Origin: an uncultured Prevotellaceae bacterium
GTDB taxonomy: Bacteria > Bacteroidota > Bacteroidia > Bacteroidales > Bacteroidaceae
Reading direction: 5' to 3'
Length of the DNA stretch: 64,000 bases
Assembly: GCA_900314715.1 (NCBI GenBank)
Contig: OMWI01000011.1
Span: 1 to 64,000, forward strand
Translations under genes and position numbers: made by a program
The notes under the pieces: model-generated
Seen by the model: only the letters and a program-made list of their open reading frames with translations
Told to the model about the DNA's origin: nothing
Databases searched by the model: none
Shown: positions 17,253 through 26,700 of the stretch, in pieces
Numbering within the stretch: the first letter of the stretch is position 1
How the letters are laid out: the number at the start of each line of letters is the position of its first letter

Positions 17253-17281
17253 GGCTTTTGGGTTTATCCGAAAGCCTTTTT
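17253..17281 (+). terminator. Terminator after the MlaD gene
   Basis: GGCTTT, then GG-TTTAT-CC, then AAAGCC, followed by TTTTTG. It is an interrupted stem with a T tail about 80 bp after the stop at 17170. Confidence 0.75.
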
Positions 17282-17502
17282 GTTTCATTAAGTTAGAACT
17301 ATAAAGCGAAATGTTTCACCTACGGCAATTTACATTAACAGACATTTATAATTTTCGTAAAATCAATACGTTACAATTACTTTAAGGTAATTTATTCTAC
17401 AAACAATTGTAAAACTTCATAATGTTCTTGGAATGAGTGTTTTACGAAGATTAACCGATGAATTGCTCTAAGGAAAGATTTTTTTTTTCAGGATTTCTTT
17501 TG

Positions 17503-17510
17503 TAATTTTG
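17503..17510 (+). promoter_or_regulatory. Probable -7 element for dnaA
   Basis: TAATTTTG followed by C, matching TAnnTTTG, 20 bp before the GTG start. A -33 TTTG is not evident. Confidence 0.5.
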
Positions 17511-17530
17511 CATTCGAAATCTATGGCGTA

Positions 17531-18964
17531 GTGGCCAAAAATGAAATTGAAGAAATGAAAGAAAGTATCAATGCTCGATGGGACAAGAGTCTGGCGCTTA
17601 TACGCGGGAATGTTTCCGAGCAACAATATAATACCTGGTTTAAGCCAATTGTCTTCGAGTCGTTCGACGAATCGACGAAGACATTGTTGGTACAAGTTCC
17701 GAGTCCTTTCGTTTACGAGTATTTGGAAGAGAACTATGTAGACTTGCTGAGCAAGGTGTTGCGTCGTACTTTCTGTGGTGGAATTAAGCTCACTTATCGT
17801 GTGGTGACTGACAAGGAACACAAGTTGACACAGGATATACAAGCTGAGCCTACTGATATGGAAATGAAGGATAGGCCAAGGACGAGAATCAATAAGTCGC
17901 AAACGGTTTTAGATGCAGCCGTGCCACAGCCCATTGATTCACAATTGAATCCCCGTCAGACTTTTGCCAACTTCATAGAGGGAAACAGTAATAAGTTGCC
18001 CCGCTCGGTTGGTATGTCCATAGCCAAGCAACCTCATTCTACACAATTCAACCCCATGTTTATATATGGTCCTTCTGGTTGTGGAAAGACTCACTTGATT
18101 AATGCAATCGGAATGGAAATCAAATCACAGTATCCACAGATGCGTGTGTTGTATGTAAGTGCGAGGTTGTTCCAAGTGCAATACACCGATTCCGTCCGTC
18201 AGAACACGGTGAATGATTTCATCAACTTCTATCAAACCATCGACGTACTTATCGTTGACGACGTACAGGAGTGGATTGGTTCCGACAAGACACAACAAAC
18301 ATTCTTCCATATATTTGACCATTTGTTCCGTAATGGTAGACGTATCGTGCTCGCGTCAGATCGCCCACCTGTTGATTTGATGGGTATGCCCGAACGACTC
18401 TTAACGCGATTCGCTTGCGGTTTGATAGCTGAGTTGGAGAAACCTAATACGCAACTTTGCATTGATATCTTGAACAACATCATCCATAGGGATGGATTGG
18501 ATATTCCTGATGAAGTGGTGCAGTATGTTGCTGAAACTGCTAACGGAAGTGTGAGGGATTTGGAAGGAGTGGTTAATTCCTTGCTTGCCTATAGTGTGGT
18601 TTACAACAAGAAAATAGACTTGCGACTGGCAGAAAGTATCATCAAACGTGCCGTTAAGGTGGATGATAAGCCTCTCACGATAGATGAAATCATGGAGAAA
18701 GTATGTAGTCATTACAACGTGTCTACTTCTGACGTGACCAGCAAGAGTAGAAAGCGTGATTTGGTGGTAGCTCGACAAGTGTCCATGTATCTTACACAAA
18801 AGTATACCAAAATGCCTGCAAGTAGGATTGGAAAATTGGTGGGTGGTAGAGACCATAGTACCGTTATCCATAGTTGTACTCAAGTGGAGCAGCGCATGAA
18901 AGTAGATAAGGCATTCATGGAAGATGTGCAGAGCATCGAGAACTCATTTAAGTTGAAGAAATAA
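17531..18964 (+). CDS. dnaA: Chromosomal replication initiator DnaA
   Basis: Initiator ATPase that binds DnaA boxes and melts oriC. The 477-aa product has domain I (SEQQYNTWFKPIVFESFD), a linker, the AAA+ core with Walker A (GPSGCGKTH), Walker B (VLIVDDVQEW), sensor region (PERLLTRFACGL), and domain IV with the signature VGGRDHSTVIHS. The start is a GTG at 17531; an ATG at 17555 (MKESINARW) would shorten it by eight residues and cannot be excluded. It is monocistronic, with a hairpin after its end. Confidence 0.95.
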   Translation: MAKNEIEEMKESINARWDKSLALIRGNVSEQQYNTWFKPIVFESFDESTKTLLVQVPSPFVYEYLEENYVDLLSKVLRRTFCGGIKLTYRVVTDKEHKLTQDIQAEPTDMEMKDRPRTRINKSQTVLDAAVPQPIDSQLNPRQTFANFIEGNSNKLPRSVGMSIAKQPHSTQFNPMFIYGPSGCGKTHLINAIGMEIKSQYPQMRVLYVSARLFQVQYTDSVRQNTVNDFINFYQTIDVLIVDDVQEWIGSDKTQQTFFHIFDHLFRNGRRIVLASDRPPVDLMGMPERLLTRFACGLIAELEKPNTQLCIDILNNIIHRDGLDIPDEVVQYVAETANGSVRDLEGVVNSLLAYSVVYNKKIDLRLAESIIKRAVKVDDKPLTIDEIMEKVCSHYNVSTSDVTSKSRKRDLVVARQVSMYLTQKYTKMPASRIGKLVGGRDHSTVIHSCTQVEQRMKVDKAFMEDVQSIENSFKLKK

Positions 18965-18998
18965 TGCTAATATCAGCAAATCTTATGATGATATGATG

Positions 18999-19034
18999 AA
19001 GGGTTGGATTTTCAGAACGAAATTCAACCCTTTT
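18999..19034 (+). terminator. Terminator after dnaA
   Basis: AAGGGTTG (18999-19006) pairs with CAACCCTT (19025-19032), with partly complementary AT-rich flanks inside the loop, followed by a T-rich run. Confidence 0.75.
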
Positions 19035-19127
19035 CTTTTGTTTACCATTCCGATAAGTAGAAAAAACAATCATAATGGTGAGAGAAACGGATAATTCTTA
19101 GTCAACTCATAAATTCTTCAGACAAAA

Positions 19128-19159
19128 TTTGGCTTTTTACTTGTTTCATTGTAATTTTG
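19128..19159 (+). promoter_or_regulatory. Bacteroidetes-type promoter for the GH5 gene
   Basis: TTTG (19128-19131), 20-bp spacer, TAATTTTG (19152-19159) followed by C; ATG 40 bp downstream. Exact consensus spacing. Confidence 0.75.
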
Positions 19160-19198
19160 CAAGCAAGATAAACACATTCTAATTCAAAACAATATCAC

Positions 19199-20920
19199 AT
19201 GAAACGAATCAATAGAGGATTAAAGGCAATAAGATTAATTATAGTAATGGTTTTTGCCATGCTTACTCCTATCATTGCTTTTGCAGACGACGAGATTAGC
19301 GCATTTGAATCGGCAAATGATGCCGTGAAGCACATGAAAGTGGGATGGAACTTAGGTAATACGCTTGATGCTCACAATGGCCAACGAGTGACAGATCCCA
19401 AGGTTTCTGAAATCATGTGGGGACAACCCGTTACTACTCCCGAATTGATGCAGATGATGAAAGAAGTTGGTTTTGGTGCAATCCGAGTTCCCGTTACATG
19501 GTATCCGCACATGGATGGCAACAATAAGGTTGATGCCGCATGGATGAAACGTGTTCACGAAATCGTAGATTATGTCATTTCTACGGGAATGTATTGCATC
19601 TTGAACGTGCACCATGATACTGGAGCAGATAGTGATAATACCAAATCGTGGCTCAAGGCTGACGAGACGGTGTATAACCAACAAAAAGTCAGATACGAAT
19701 ATCTTTGGCAACAGATAGCCGAGGAATTCAAGGACTATGGTGAACGCTTGTTGTTCGAGAGCTATAACGAGATGTTGGATACATATAACTCTTGGTGTTT
19801 TGCATCATTTGCTGCGCCTGGCCAGTATAATGCATCAGTAGCTACATCTGCATACAATGCCATCAACTCTTATGCACAGAGTTTCGTGAATACCGTACGT
19901 GCTACTGGTGGAAACAATGCCAAGCGCAATCTTATCGTGAATACCTACGGAGCATGCAATGGTGCTGGAACATGGAATTCTCATTTACAAGACCCATTGA
20001 AGCAAATGAAATTGCCTACCGATATTACCGAAGGACATATTATTTTCCAAGTACACGCTTATCCTAATGTAGTATCACTCTCATCAGCCAAGGACGAGGT
20101 GAATCAGATTTTTAGGGATCTCAATACCTATCTTGTGCAGAAGGGAGCCCCTGTTGTTATTGGTGAGTGGGGAACAAGCAATGGCAACGACTATATTGAA
20201 AGACGGAGCAATGTGCTCAGTTTTGCAAAATACTTTGTGGAGCAAGCCAAGGCTTACAATTATGCACCATTCTTTTGGATGGGATTGAGTGATGGAACCG
20301 CCCGTTCGTTCCCTGCTTTTAATCAAGCCGATTTGGTATTGACCATCTTGCAAGCATACTATGGAAGCAATTACAACCCCAGATTGTTGACAGAAGACGA
20401 TTTTGAAATTACGAGTTATCTTGTCAATTATAATCAGCAATGGTCAGAACTGAATCTTAGCAGTAACGATATCAGTCTTAGTACTTACAAGGCTATCCGT
20501 TTAGAGTTGGGCGAAACTCCAAATAGTGGCTATTATAATATTAAGGTCTATGGAGAAAAAGATGGAAAAGAACAGTCTTCTGCTGTTTCCTCACAAACTA
20601 CCACCCTTCAGTTCAATCGTAATACGTTAGGAACTAAATCGAGACGTGTCACATTGCAATACATGAAAACAGGTAACAGTACCCTCAACATAAAAAAAGC
20701 GTACCTTATTAAGAACGATGGGACGGAAATAGAATCAAGGCTTAGTCCATTCTGGGGATGTACGATGGAACCACAATCATCTAAGAAACCGTCGGGTATC
20801 GTGACCACAACAACAAACACCAAGAAAGACGGAGCCATTTACAACCTCTCGGGACAACGTGTAACAAATCCCGTCCGTGGCATCTATATCAAAGACGGAA
20901 AGAAGTATTATGTGAGGTAA
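19199..20920 (+). CDS. Secreted GH5 family endoglucanase-like glycoside hydrolase
   Basis: Extracellular cellulase-type enzyme (573 aa), probably cutting beta-1,4-glucan or related hemicellulose. After a signal peptide ending near AFADD comes the GH5 core (about 40-390): KVGWNLGNTLDAHN, RVPVTWYPH, the acid/base Asn-Glu in ESYNEML, and the nucleophile Glu in VVIGEWGTSN. Residues 410-520 are a beta-rich accessory domain. The protein ends with IYNLSGQRV and GIYIKDGKKYYVR, a tail also seen on the lyase encoded at 27.2-30.8 kb. It has its own promoter and is convergent with the regulator gene (6-bp gap). Confidence 0.88.
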   Translation: MKRINRGLKAIRLIIVMVFAMLTPIIAFADDEISAFESANDAVKHMKVGWNLGNTLDAHNGQRVTDPKVSEIMWGQPVTTPELMQMMKEVGFGAIRVPVTWYPHMDGNNKVDAAWMKRVHEIVDYVISTGMYCILNVHHDTGADSDNTKSWLKADETVYNQQKVRYEYLWQQIAEEFKDYGERLLFESYNEMLDTYNSWCFASFAAPGQYNASVATSAYNAINSYAQSFVNTVRATGGNNAKRNLIVNTYGACNGAGTWNSHLQDPLKQMKLPTDITEGHIIFQVHAYPNVVSLSSAKDEVNQIFRDLNTYLVQKGAPVVIGEWGTSNGNDYIERRSNVLSFAKYFVEQAKAYNYAPFFWMGLSDGTARSFPAFNQADLVLTILQAYYGSNYNPRLLTEDDFEITSYLVNYNQQWSELNLSSNDISLSTYKAIRLELGETPNSGYYNIKVYGEKDGKEQSSAVSSQTTTLQFNRNTLGTKSRRVTLQYMKTGNSTLNIKKAYLIKNDGTEIESRLSPFWGCTMEPQSSKKPSGIVTTTTNTKKDGAIYNLSGQRVTNPVRGIYIKDGKKYYVR

Positions 20921-20926
20921 TACATA

Positions 20927-23311
20927 TTACATCTTGCTATCTTCACCACGATATTCGATTGGATTGACTCCAAACATCTGACGAAAACATTGACTGAAAT
21001 AACGAGGTGTTTGGAATCCTACCATTAGAGCAATTTGATTGACAGGCATGTCGGTTTCCGCCAATAGGCGGGCGGCATGCTTGATTCTTACATTGCGTAA
21101 GAAGTTGTTTGGCGTGATACCTAACATTTGTTGTGTCTTTCTGTACAAGTCCGTACGACTCATTCCTGCGTCTTGTGCCAATTGGTCTATCGTATAGTCT
21201 ACATTGTCTAAATTCTTCTCAATAGCTTTCATCAGTCGGGTAACAAGCATTTCTTCTTCCTTGTTGATGGTGATTTTCTCTGGATCGATAGATACGGATT
21301 GTGCGAATTGGTGTCTTGCCTCGTCGCGTAATTCAAATAGATGATTCACTTTCTCATCGTTTTCATACTCCATCTTACGTTTACGATGCCTAAGATATAG
21401 TCCCATGAGGACACTTAAGATGATAAGGCAAAGAATGGTGTATAGTATTTTTGCCCACCAAGTAAGCCATAGTGGAGGATGGATAATCCAAGTCTTTGTG
21501 GTAAGTGTTCCCCAATCGCCGTCGCCTGTAGCCGCTTGTACCTCAAACGTATAGTTGCCTGGTGGTAGAGCGTGATAATGAACTTCTGCAAGTCCCTTTC
21601 CATCGGCTACTTGTTGCCAATTCGAGTCAATACCTTGCAAACGATAACGATAGCGAGTATGTTCAGGTGTGGCATAATTAAGCGCTGAGAATTGCAAGTC
21701 AATGTTGTTTTGGCGATAGGATAAATGCATGGTCTTCTCGTCTAACGACATCTCTTTGCCTGATACTTTGACGCCCACTATACATACTTCATTGAAGTCT
21801 TGTTCATTGCCTGTCAATTGCGTTTGCAAAATGATGATATTACCTTTTGAGATGAAATAGGCATCATCGTTGTTGGCGATACAAGCCCCACGTTCTTCCA
21901 TTTCCGTTTGTGGAATGCCATCCGAAGGTCCCAAAGATAATACATGTACTTCGTTGCCTTTCATGTTAATGCGGTTGATACCACATGCGGTACCCACCCA
22001 TACATATCCGTTGCCATCTTCTAACAAACTTTGGATACATGTATTTGATAAACCATCGGATAACGAGATACGACGAATGCCTTCTTTTGACATAACCAAC
22101 AATCCATTTTGCGTACCTATCCATATACGTCCAATGCGGTCACGTAAAATACAATTGTATTTCCTTGAGTATTTTGCCAACGACTCTACTGCATCCATCT
22201 GATGGATTTCATCTTTCTTTGTGTCAAGGATGAAAAGTCCGTTTTGCGTGCAGACAATGACTTCATTGGGTTGTTCTGTCTTGCAAGCCGCTACGATGGT
22301 ACGATATTTCTCCAACGCGGGTAACTTGTCGCTCAGAGATACAAACTTCTTTTGATGGGGATAGAAATAACCCAAATGATGTTTCATTTGGCAAACTAAC
22401 AATCGTTCTTCGTCCAACGGTAATGAAAAGCGCATGTGATTATGCAAAAATCCCGTGCTGTTTCCTGAATAATAATGGCGTAATTGTCCCGATTCAAAAG
22501 AAAGATGTTCGTAACAATATAATCCTTCTTGTGAACAAATCCAAATGTTTCCGTGATTGTCGGTGGATATGTCGGGACAATTGATAATCCCCGTTTCCAA
22601 TGTCCTTATAACTTGTTGTCTATCGGTATCGTAAAGATAAATGCCTTTCTTTCCTGCCAATAATAAGATGTGGTCATTGAAACGACTTATTCGTAAGATG
22701 GTATCGTCTATATGAGGTTTATTAGTTTGTGCATTAGGATGACGAGGACTCACATATAATAATCCGCCCGATTGCATACCAAACCATTCGCCTCCTTGTC
22801 GGTCTTGGATATAGGCTTGTAACAACTCATTATGCAAGGATGTTCCTTTCGTCAATGAATCGAATTTTGATAGATGTGGTTCTATGGATTGGAAATGTAC
22901 CTTTGTGATAGAGTCACCGTTCTCATGAATGAATGCTTTTATCTTCCTGTCATTCGTTCTTCCTTGATAGTCATACCTGAATTTCCGAGCCTTTGCATCG
23001 TATAGATAAAGGGAATAAAAGTCTTTCAACCAAAGCAAGGAGTCACCTTGCCAAAGAAAGCTATGACTGCCAAACATGGGTAAGGAGAATACGCTATCCA
23101 AATCGCATGGTTGTTCTACGAATTCACGACCGTTATACAACGAGAACATTCCTTCCGTGGCAACCAATATTTGTCCGTTAGGCAATTCTACGATTTGTCG
23201 CACTTGATTATTCTGCAATCCATCGGCCGTCGTGAGTAGTTTATAACGAGGTTGAGCCAATAGGTTGCCAAAGCAGATAACCAGAACGAAGGCTAATAGT
23301 ATTCTTTTCAT
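20927..23311 (-). CDS. Membrane-tethered AraC-family regulator with periplasmic propeller and Y_Y_Y domains
   Basis: 794-aa sensor-regulator. After a signal peptide ending LLAQPRY, the large periplasmic part (about 20-620) carries repeats of the two-component propeller type (GRIWIGTQNGLLVMSK, GYVWVGTACGINRI) and then a Y_Y_Y domain ending near WGTLTTKTW. One membrane helix (WWAKILYTILCLIILSV) leads to a short linker and a C-terminal AraC HTH (DYTIDQLAQDAGMSRTDLYR ... ALMVGFQTPRYFSQCFRQ). Hybrid two-component systems of Bacteroidetes have histidine kinase and receiver domains between these parts; here only about 60 residues lie there, so both are missing. It probably senses an oligosaccharide and controls the flanking enzymes. 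The start at 23311 exposes the signal peptide. Confidence 0.85.
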   Translation of the reverse strand: MKRILLAFVLVICFGNLLAQPRYKLLTTADGLQNNQVRQIVELPNGQILVATEGMFSLYNGREFVEQPCDLDSVFSLPMFGSHSFLWQGDSLLWLKDFYSLYLYDAKARKFRYDYQGRTNDRKIKAFIHENGDSITKVHFQSIEPHLSKFDSLTKGTSLHNELLQAYIQDRQGGEWFGMQSGGLLYVSPRHPNAQTNKPHIDDTILRISRFNDHILLLAGKKGIYLYDTDRQQVIRTLETGIINCPDISTDNHGNIWICSQEGLYCYEHLSFESGQLRHYYSGNSTGFLHNHMRFSLPLDEERLLVCQMKHHLGYFYPHQKKFVSLSDKLPALEKYRTIVAACKTEQPNEVIVCTQNGLFILDTKKDEIHQMDAVESLAKYSRKYNCILRDRIGRIWIGTQNGLLVMSKEGIRRISLSDGLSNTCIQSLLEDGNGYVWVGTACGINRINMKGNEVHVLSLGPSDGIPQTEMEERGACIANNDDAYFISKGNIIILQTQLTGNEQDFNEVCIVGVKVSGKEMSLDEKTMHLSYRQNNIDLQFSALNYATPEHTRYRYRLQGIDSNWQQVADGKGLAEVHYHALPPGNYTFEVQAATGDGDWGTLTTKTWIIHPPLWLTWWAKILYTILCLIILSVLMGLYLRHRKRKMEYENDEKVNHLFELRDEARHQFAQSVSIDPEKITINKEEEMLVTRLMKAIEKNLDNVDYTIDQLAQDAGMSRTDLYRKTQQMLGITPNNFLRNVRIKHAARLLAETDMPVNQIALMVGFQTPRYFSQCFRQMFGVNPIEYRGEDSKM

Positions 23312-23341
23312 GCTTGTTCCATTGTTTGTTGGAAGATGGTA

Positions 23342-23349
23342 CAAATTTA
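23342..23349 (-). promoter_or_regulatory. Probable -7 element for the tethered regulator
   Basis: Minus strand TAAATTTG matches TAnnTTTG, about 30 bp before the ATG at 23311. Confidence 0.4.
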
Positions 23350-23466
23350 TAAAATTTTCTGAGATTATGAGCCAGTTAGGATAAAAACAACAACAAATTA
23401 TCCCGAAATGTTAGAAATATAGGCGTTTATATGCATGAAAACCTGAAATGAATTCCATCGCAATCA

Positions 23467-23554
23467 TAAATATATCGTTTACGAGTCGTAAATATATTGT
23501 TTAGACAACGTAAATGTACTGTTTACGAGTCGTAATGATATGCATAACGATTTC
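23467..23554. repeat. 22-bp phased array with internal palindromes
   Basis: Units start at 23467, 23489, 23511 and 23533. The first three follow TAAATATATTGTTTACGAGT (plus CG), the fourth is degenerate. TTTACGagtCGTAAA is a perfect palindrome spanning unit junctions 1/2; the 3/4 junction repeats it with one base less. The array lies between a regulator gene and its likely target. Confidence 0.7.
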
Positions 23555-23582
23555 AAACATTAATAGGCTATGATGATGTAAC

Positions 23583-23634
23583 AATTGTCCCAAATCGCCG
23601 TAATAATCGTACCAAATGGCATTGGTACAATCGT
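23583..23634. repeat. Second short 22-bp phased repeat
   Basis: Units AATTGTCCCAAATCGCCGTA (23583, plus AT) and AATCGTACCAAATGGCATTG (23605, plus GT) share AATnGTnCCAAAT, followed after 24 bp by AATCGT. TACCA and TGGTA flank the second unit as an inverted pair. Confidence 0.5.
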
Positions 23635-23719
23635 TTTTGCAGAAAGAAACGTTTTTGACGGCTCTTCATGAAATTATTTGTGTAATTTTACAACCAGAAA
23701 CGAAACTATACAATAAAAT

Positions 23720-26700
23720 ATGGCGAGAATACGAATTGGAATAGCATTGCTTTTCGTGCTGATGGCGGTCAATGTTAAGGCACAATCAGAGTATAGGATG
23801 GCTGGACCATACGAGGTGATTGCACGTGATGGCGAGTATCGGAATACGAAAGCAGGAAGCGAACGTGATATGCAAGCAGCATTCAACTTTGCCCGAGAAG
23901 GAAAGAACGAAGATGCTTTGCGAATAATCAATGCCTACGCAACTACCTTGCAACGTCTTGAAGGGCATGATGCGCCACTTTGTGCCATTCAATGTTTCGA
24001 CCTTGTTCGTGCGATGACTTTGTTGAAATCAAATGAAACGAAAGATTGGTCAGCTATGATTCGTCGGGCATTGGTTCCTATGATGAACAAATTCGAAGCT
24101 GATAGTCCATACGCCAACGGCAATTGGGGAGCCATCGTCAATCGTCTACGTATGGCTTGTGCCATATTCTTGCAAGATAGTGTGATGTATAAGACCTCCA
24201 TTAACTATTATCTCCATGCTTACGATAATGGTTCGTTACCTCGTTATATCGGTGAGACAGGACAATGTCAGGAAACTGGACGCGACCAAGCTCATGTGCA
24301 ATTGGGATTGGAAGCTTTGGCGCAAACTTGTGATATGGCATGGGAACATGGTGATGACTTGTGGGGCGCATTGGACAATCGTTTGATGAAAGGATTTGAA
24401 TATACGGCAAAATATAATTTAGGTTATGATGTACCTTATACAATATGGCAAGATTGTACGGGACTTTATTGCGATTGGACAGAACCAGGACAAATGAGTC
24501 GTGGTAAACTATGGGACATCTATCAACTACCTTATAATCATTACGTGAGTCGAAAAGGATTAAGAATGCCCTATACAGAACGTATCTTGAAAGGTGCAAA
24601 GCCAAAGGTGAAAGAATATGAGAAACTCCATCAAGTTTTTACTTATCCTGCTCCTATAGGTGCGCCACTCAAAGAGGATTATCATGTATATATCCAACCT
24701 CGTGGAAGTAAGGAATGGACGAAGATAGACACCTATATGGCAAAGGTAAATGCTCCCATTGGTAATAACAGACACAAAGTATCAGAAATATCCTATGCTT
24801 TTTTCGACTTTACCGGGGATGTATTCGTGCGCGTGGTGAAAAATAATGTCCCAGTATCCTTTCAAGGAAAGAAACCTAACGTGCGAATACGCCCCGATTA
24901 TAAGGGAGTAATAGCGAATGTACAAAACGACTCTATCGTTCAGTTCTTGTTGTTCCAACCAGAAAATGTGAGTGTAGAGTTTGATGGTGACATAACGAAT
25001 AATCTGTTGTTGTTTACCTCAAAGCCTTCTCAGACAATGGATGAGGCAAAGAAGGAAGCCAAGAAACAAGGACGGGATTTTGTTTATTATGCTCCAGGCT
25101 TATATCGTCAAGATACGATTCATGTACCGTCAAATACTACGCTCTATTTAGCAGGTGGCAGTTATTTTACGGGAACGTTTGCCATAGAGGATGCTCATGA
25201 TGTAAGTATCTTAGGACGCGGTATTGCTCGACCATCGAGTGGGTATGAAGGTTGCCATGTACATCGTAGTAAGAATGTTCTTATTGACGGACTTATTCTC
25301 AACACTTGTCCTGTCGGTGGTAGTGATGGCGTTACCTTACATGATGTACGAAGTATCTCTCATCCAGGATGGGGCGATGGCTTGAACGTATTCGCTTCTT
25401 CCAATGTACTTTACGATCGTGTGTTTTGTCGCAATTCCGACGATTGTACTACGGCTTACGCCACACGCAAGGGATTTAGTGGTTCCACTCGCCATGTCAG
25501 AATGCGTAATTCAACATTATGGGCAGATGTGGCACATCCCATCTTCATCGGAATTCATGGTAATGCAGAACGAGGAGACACTATCGAGAATTTAGTTTAT
25601 GAGAATATCGACATTCTTTGTCAGAGTGAACCGCAGGTAGATTATCAAGGTTGTCTTGCCATCAATTGCGGGGATAACAACACGGTGAGAAACGTACTCT
25701 TCGATAATATCCGCATTGAAAACCTTCATCAAGGTAGTCTGTTTCAAGTGAAGGTAGGATATAATCGTAAATATTGCACGGCTCCAGGAAGAAAGGTAGA
25801 GGACATCACGTTTCGCAATATCCGTTACAATGGCGAACAACCATATTTGTCCATCATCAATGGCTATGACGAAAATCATTTAGTGAGGAATGTCAGTTTT
25901 GAAGGATTGAAAGTGAATGGTCGTACATTATACGATGATATGCCTGACAAACCCAAATGGTATAGCACGGCAGATTATGTGCCTATGTTTGTAGGCAATC
26001 ACGTGGAGAATGTAGTATTCACTCGTTCTTTCAATACATTCAATGCCAATCAATCTTTGGCTTATTGTGCCATTCAAGTGGATAGGGCACTTGAAACGAT
26101 GCGCCCCTATCAATTTTCGATGATGCCTCGCAACATCTTGCAAGGTCAGAGGAATTGGAATCTACGCAAAGCCAGCGCAGAAGAATGGTGTTCTGGTTTT
26201 TGGTCGGGTATCTTATGGATGGATTTCGACTATACCAAAAGCGAAGCGGTAAAGAAAGCGGCTGAAGGATATACGAATTCTCTTTCCTTCTTGGCCAATC
26301 AACCAGCCTTCGATCATGACTTGGGATTTATGGTTATCAATTCTTTCTTGAAAGGATACGAACAAACGAAGAATCCCGTTTATAAACGCATTGCCTTACA
26401 AGCGGCAGATACGTTGGCCACATTGTTCAATGAACGAGTGGGAACATTGCTTAGTTGGCCTCGTCACGTTAAAGACTATGGTGGGCATAATACTATTATG
26501 GATAATATGATGAATTTGGAACTTCTTTTTTGGGCATCAGAGAATGGAGGAAATCAACGTTTGAAAGACATAGCCATCCGTCATGCAGAAACAACGATGC
26601 AACATCATTTCCGACCAGATGGTTCTTGTTATCATGTTGCCGTATACGATACGATTACGGGTGTTTTCAAAAGAGGATTGACCCATCAAGGATATAGCGA

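Larger units (their letters stand above)
17171..17530. other. Intergenic region before dnaA
   Basis: Contains the terminator of the upstream gene and the dnaA -7 element. It is AT-rich but holds no TTATCCACA-type DnaA boxes that I can find, so I do not call an origin here. Confidence 0.5.
23312..23719. other. Divergent control region between regulator and lyase genes
   Basis: 408 bp without a gene. It holds the regulator -7 element (23342-23349), a 22-bp phased palindromic array (23467-23554), a second short 22-bp array (23583-23634) and a poor -7 element for the lyase (TAATTTTA, 23683-23690). Confidence 0.6.

Noticed and set aside
17171-17530. oriC next to dnaA
   Set aside because: No cluster of TTATCCACA-type boxes was found on either side; a lone TGTGGATAA at 14575 overlaps the end of nrdJ and is probably chance.
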